Positions 5,020 to 6,394 of a stretch of 6,394 nucleotides of DNA are shown piece by piece. The translations under genes and the position numbers were made by a program. The notes beneath the pieces are model-generated. The model saw nothing but the letters and a program-made list of their open reading frames with translations, was not told the DNA's origin and did no database searches. Position 1 is the first letter of the stretch; every line of letters starts with the position of its first letter. The stretch is from Candidatus Komeilibacteria bacterium RIFCSPHIGHO2_01_FULL_52_14 (GTDB taxonomy: Bacteria; Patescibacteriota; Patescibacteriia; UBA1558; 2-01-FULL-52-15), in NCBI GenBank assembly GCA_001818365.1, contig MHKK01000032.1, positions 1 to 6,394 of the forward strand. Reading direction: 5' to 3'.

Positions 5020-5433
5020 TTATAAAGCATTAATCGCTATAATTGTCATGATTGCAAAAAATAAACCTATAAATAACATCTTTACCGTAAATGTTGCCGA
5101 AGTATGCTTGCCGATAGGGTTGATTTTATTAACGATCACTCTGGCACTGCTACCAAGATGATATCTCACGGCATATTGTTCAATCTTGGTTCCCAAAAAA
5201 TAATATACCCGCATGCTAACGAGGACTGAAATTACAGTTGCCGGTATGATGAAGAAAATAAGCACAGCGCCTAAAGGAATCAGTATGATTGAAGCTGGAA
5301 ATCCGGCCCATAAAAAATATGCAAACGTTTCCCATCCGCTCCTGATAAAACCAAACACGATCAATATACATGCATAAACCAGATAGATAATTGCCGCAAT
5401 CGTTCCCCCTTTCGACAAGGTTGTCATTTTCAT
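5020..5433 (-). CDS. Small membrane protein, cassette cargo 2
   Basis: The 137-residue protein has four likely transmembrane segments (about 11-31, 36-55, 56-76 and 115-135). Between the last two is a basic, soluble loop of about 38 residues (GTKIEQYAVRYHLGSSARVI and following). The N-terminal SKGG plus hydrophobic pattern resembles cargo 4. The ATG at 5433 overlaps the TGA of a tgt remnant; a second in-frame ATG lies two codons later (MKMTT), so the exact start is open. AGGA lies 6 nt upstream of the first ATG. No family or function is recognised. Confidence 0.78.
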   Translation of the reverse strand: MKMTTLSKGGTIAAIIYLVYACILIVFGFIRSGWETFAYFLWAGFPASIILIPLGAVLIFFIIPATVISVLVSMRVYYFLGTKIEQYAVRYHLGSSARVIVNKINPIGKHTSATFTVKMLFIGLFFAIMTIIAINAL

Positions 5434-5468
5434 AGAGTTCCTATACCCACTGCCTCCTTAATTCTCTG

Positions 5469-5502
5469 CATTAATTGTATCCTCCTCCGCTTGTTGTCAC
5501 AA
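5469..5502 (-). promoter_or_regulatory. Ribosome site and possible promoter supplied by the palindromic element (cargo 2)
   Basis: GGAGGAGG (5488-5481) is nine bases before ATG (5471-5469), which opens a 13-codon frame, MQRIKEAVGIGTL, coupled by ATGA to cargo 2. The same stretch reads as TTGTGA (5502-5497), a 17-nt spacer and TACAAT (5479-5474), a plausible sigma70 promoter. The two readings are alternatives. Confidence 0.45.
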
Positions 5503-5518
5503 GCTGCGGAAGGACAAG
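5480..5518 (-). repeat. 39-nt palindromic element inserted in frame in a tgt remnant
   Basis: On the minus strand it starts CTTGTCCTTCCGC, has an inner hairpin (GCTTGT gac AACAAGC) and ends GCGGAGGAGGA. It sits between Tyr and Gln codons of the tgt tail, the same point as the 99-nt element at 4419-4517, and adds exactly 13 codons without a stop. Confidence 0.8.
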
Positions 5519-5541
5519 AGTAAAATCGGTGGTTATGGATA

Positions 5542-5581
5542 GCTCGCCCGCTACGCCTGAGCGGCGAGCGATGGCGGGCGG
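5542..5581. repeat. 40-nt GC-rich palindromic insertion in a tgt remnant
   Basis: A GC-rich imperfect palindrome (outer arms CGCCCGC and GCGGGCG) interrupts the tgt frame between GCGAC and TATCC, where the live gene reads directly through. It shifts the frame by one base. Its composition is unlike the AT-rich DNA around it. Confidence 0.7.
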
Positions 5582-5655
5582 GTCGCCAGCCGCTGGCCAA
5601 GAAAATCCTGCGTCTTGAAAAGCCTGATTCAAAACGCGATTGAATACAGCAGTGA

Positions 5656-5949
5656 TCAATATGCGGGGTTGAGCCTGTTCCAAAGTGCTAGGCCAACTAA
5701 GAAGATGATTAGAATTATAAAGCCTACTAGAAATAGACTATTACGACTTCTAACATTCTGGGCTTGATTTTTTGATGAGTAAATCTTAACGAATTCCATT
5801 ATAGCAGTTGGCCCAAATATGAGTGCAGATATGGCACCAATTATTAAAAGTGCTGAATTGAGCGCTCCCTGCTCTGAAAAAAGTGTAAAAAACCAAGAGA
5901 GGAATAAAACTGTACCGGTGATATTAAATAACTTTCGATTAGTGCTCAT
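5656..5949 (-). CDS. Small membrane protein, cassette cargo 1, coupled to tgt
   Basis: The 97-residue protein has three likely transmembrane segments (about 8-25, 30-52 and 70-90), with a polar loop (KIYSSKNQAQNVRSRN) between the last two. Its ATG overlaps the stop of the intact tgt as ATGA, so it should be translated by ribosomes finishing tgt; there is no clear ribosome site of its own. No similarity to the other cargo proteins was obvious beyond size and membrane topology. Base composition is AT-rich compared with the genes at the left of the window. Function is unknown. Confidence 0.78.
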   Translation of the reverse strand: MSTNRKLFNITGTVLFLSWFFTLFSEQGALNSALLIIGAISALIFGPTAIMEFVKIYSSKNQAQNVRSRNSLFLVGFIILIIFLVGLALWNRLNPAY

Positions 5950-6394
5950 AGTTGTCGCTGCTTAATACTTAAACCTATCCTCCTTATTAATTGTAGGTAA
6001 AACCGCAGGTTATGGATAGTAGCCAATCTCTGCCCCAGAAAATCCTGTGTTTTGAACAATTGATACAAATACGCGCGGGAATAATTTTTGCACAGCGGGC
6101 AATCACAGGTTGGATCAACAGGTTTTGTGTCGGATTTGAATTGGGAATTGGTAATATTAATCGTGTCATAGAAATTCCCAGCGAGATTGCCACGTCGTCG
6201 CTGCGCTCCTCCTCGCAATGACGACTTCCAAATAAACAATCTCCCGTGCCTTCCTTCTCGCGTGGGGATCACGCAATCGAACATGTCGATGCCGCGCTTT
6301 ACGGATTCGACGATCTGTTCAGGATAGCCAACGCCCATCAGATACCGCGGTTTGTCCTCGGGCAAAAGCGGCACTATGTAGTCGAGGACTTTGT
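5946..6394 (-). CDS. tgt: Queuine/preQ1 tRNA-guanine transglycosylase, C-terminal part (5' end beyond the window)
   Basis: This enzyme exchanges guanine-34 of GUN-anticodon tRNAs for preQ1 (bacterial type), a step of queuosine formation in the cytoplasm. The visible 148 codons cover the end of the barrel: LLPEDKPRYLMGVG, GIDMFDCVIPTREGRHGR (the Asp of FDCV is the family's catalytic nucleophile), and the zinc site CDCPLC ... TIHN (three Cys and one His). Between GRLFIWK and NFYDTINITN there are about 16 extra residues, SSLRGGAQRRRGNLAG, encoded by a palindromic repeat; the reading frame and all catalytic and zinc residues are kept. The C-terminal tail is QLIRRIGLSIKQRQL. The stop overlaps the start of cargo 1. 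The gene extends past 6394 with an open frame. Confidence 0.95.
   Translation of the reverse strand, partial: KVLDYIVPLLPEDKPRYLMGVGYPEQIVESVKRGIDMFDCVIPTREGRHGRLFIWKSSLRGGAQRRRGNLAGNFYDTINITNSQFKSDTKPVDPTCDCPLCKNYSRAYLYQLFKTQDFLGQRLATIHNLRFYLQLIRRIGLSIKQRQL
6177..6224 (-). repeat. Palindromic repeat inserted in frame inside tgt
   Basis: The minus-strand sequence CGTCATTGCGAGGAG ... CGTGGCAATCTCG resembles a widespread imperfect palindrome (arms ATTGC/GCAAT). It adds 16 codons (SSLRGGAQRRRGNLAG) to tgt with no stop and no frameshift. The limits are set by comparison with the usual family sequence from memory and could be off by a few bases. Confidence 0.75.

Larger units (their letters stand above)
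5430..5645 (-). pseudogene. tgt 3'-end remnant in front of cargo 2, with two insertions
   Basis: This is the longest remnant. It reads LFKTQDFLGQRLAT (compare LFKTQDFLGQRLAT in the live gene), is interrupted by a 40-nt palindrome that shifts the frame, resumes as IHN-RFY, is interrupted again by a 39-nt in-frame element, and ends QLMQRIKEAVGIGTL and TGA. The upstream limit near 5645 is approximate; a one-base insertion precedes LFK. The zinc-binding cysteines are absent. The tail RIKEAVGIGTL looks closer to the usual family ending (RIREAI...GTL/F) than the live gene's own tail does, which would fit an origin from a different tgt allele. Confidence 0.85.

Noticed and set aside
5471..5683. Minus-strand open frame of 70 codons across the longest tgt remnant
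   Set aside because: It is in a different frame from tgt and exists only because the remnant is shifted by insertions; no ribosome site or protein-like features.
4369..5949. Integron-type attC sites between the small genes
   Set aside because: The repeated units are tgt coding sequence; I see no paired inverse-core and core boxes (RYYYAAC / GTTRRRY) and no integrase gene.
6012..6221. Plus-strand open frame of 69 codons opposite tgt
   Set aside because: It is antisense to conserved tgt codons, including the zinc site, and is a shadow.

Overview
The window looks like a chromosomal segment from a Candidate Phyla Radiation (Patescibacteria, probably Parcubacteria-like) bacterium. This rests on compact genes with GGAGG-type ribosome sites placed very close to the start, many tiny multi-pass membrane proteins of the kind common in that group, orphan receiver domains, and a left-edge membrane protein of a type I associate with these genomes. 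The lineage is inference. Every supported gene lies on the minus strand, so the reading order is right to left.

Right part (6394 to 4076): the 3' end of tgt (queuine tRNA-guanine transglycosylase) carries an in-frame palindromic insertion. It is followed by four small membrane-protein genes. The first (5656-5949) overlaps the tgt stop by ATGA. The next three (5020-5433, 4602-4934, 4076-4372) each begin with the same ATGA overlap on a separate, degraded copy of the tgt 3' end. From the conserved Gln codon to the stop, all four tgt tails are exactly 48 nt long. The locus therefore reads tgt - cargo 1 - tgt tail - cargo 2 - tgt tail - cargo 3 - tgt tail - cargo 4. This is the most unusual part of the window: it looks like serial insertion of one-gene cassettes at the 3' end of tgt, with the tgt tail rebuilt each time. 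Palindromic repeats have also inserted in these tails.

Middle part (4054 to 1587): a single-pass membrane-anchored protein whose outer domain resembles a gluzincin peptidase with a degenerate HxxxH motif; its start codon is doubtful and may be ACG. Then come two stand-alone response-regulator receivers, each with its own likely promoter, and a 54-residue one-helix membrane peptide that overlaps the second receiver gene.

Left part (1407 to 1): an EamA/DMT-type transporter with a clear promoter and a very strong terminator, then a divergently repeated promoter region and the start of a conserved membrane protein that appears to have a leaderless transcript.

No stretch over 300 bases lacks a gene. 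The larger gaps (303-510, 1408-1586, 2146-2309, 4373-4601, 5434-5655) hold promoters, terminators, palindromic repeats and tgt fragments. No tRNA, rRNA, CRISPR array, transposase or integrase gene was seen.
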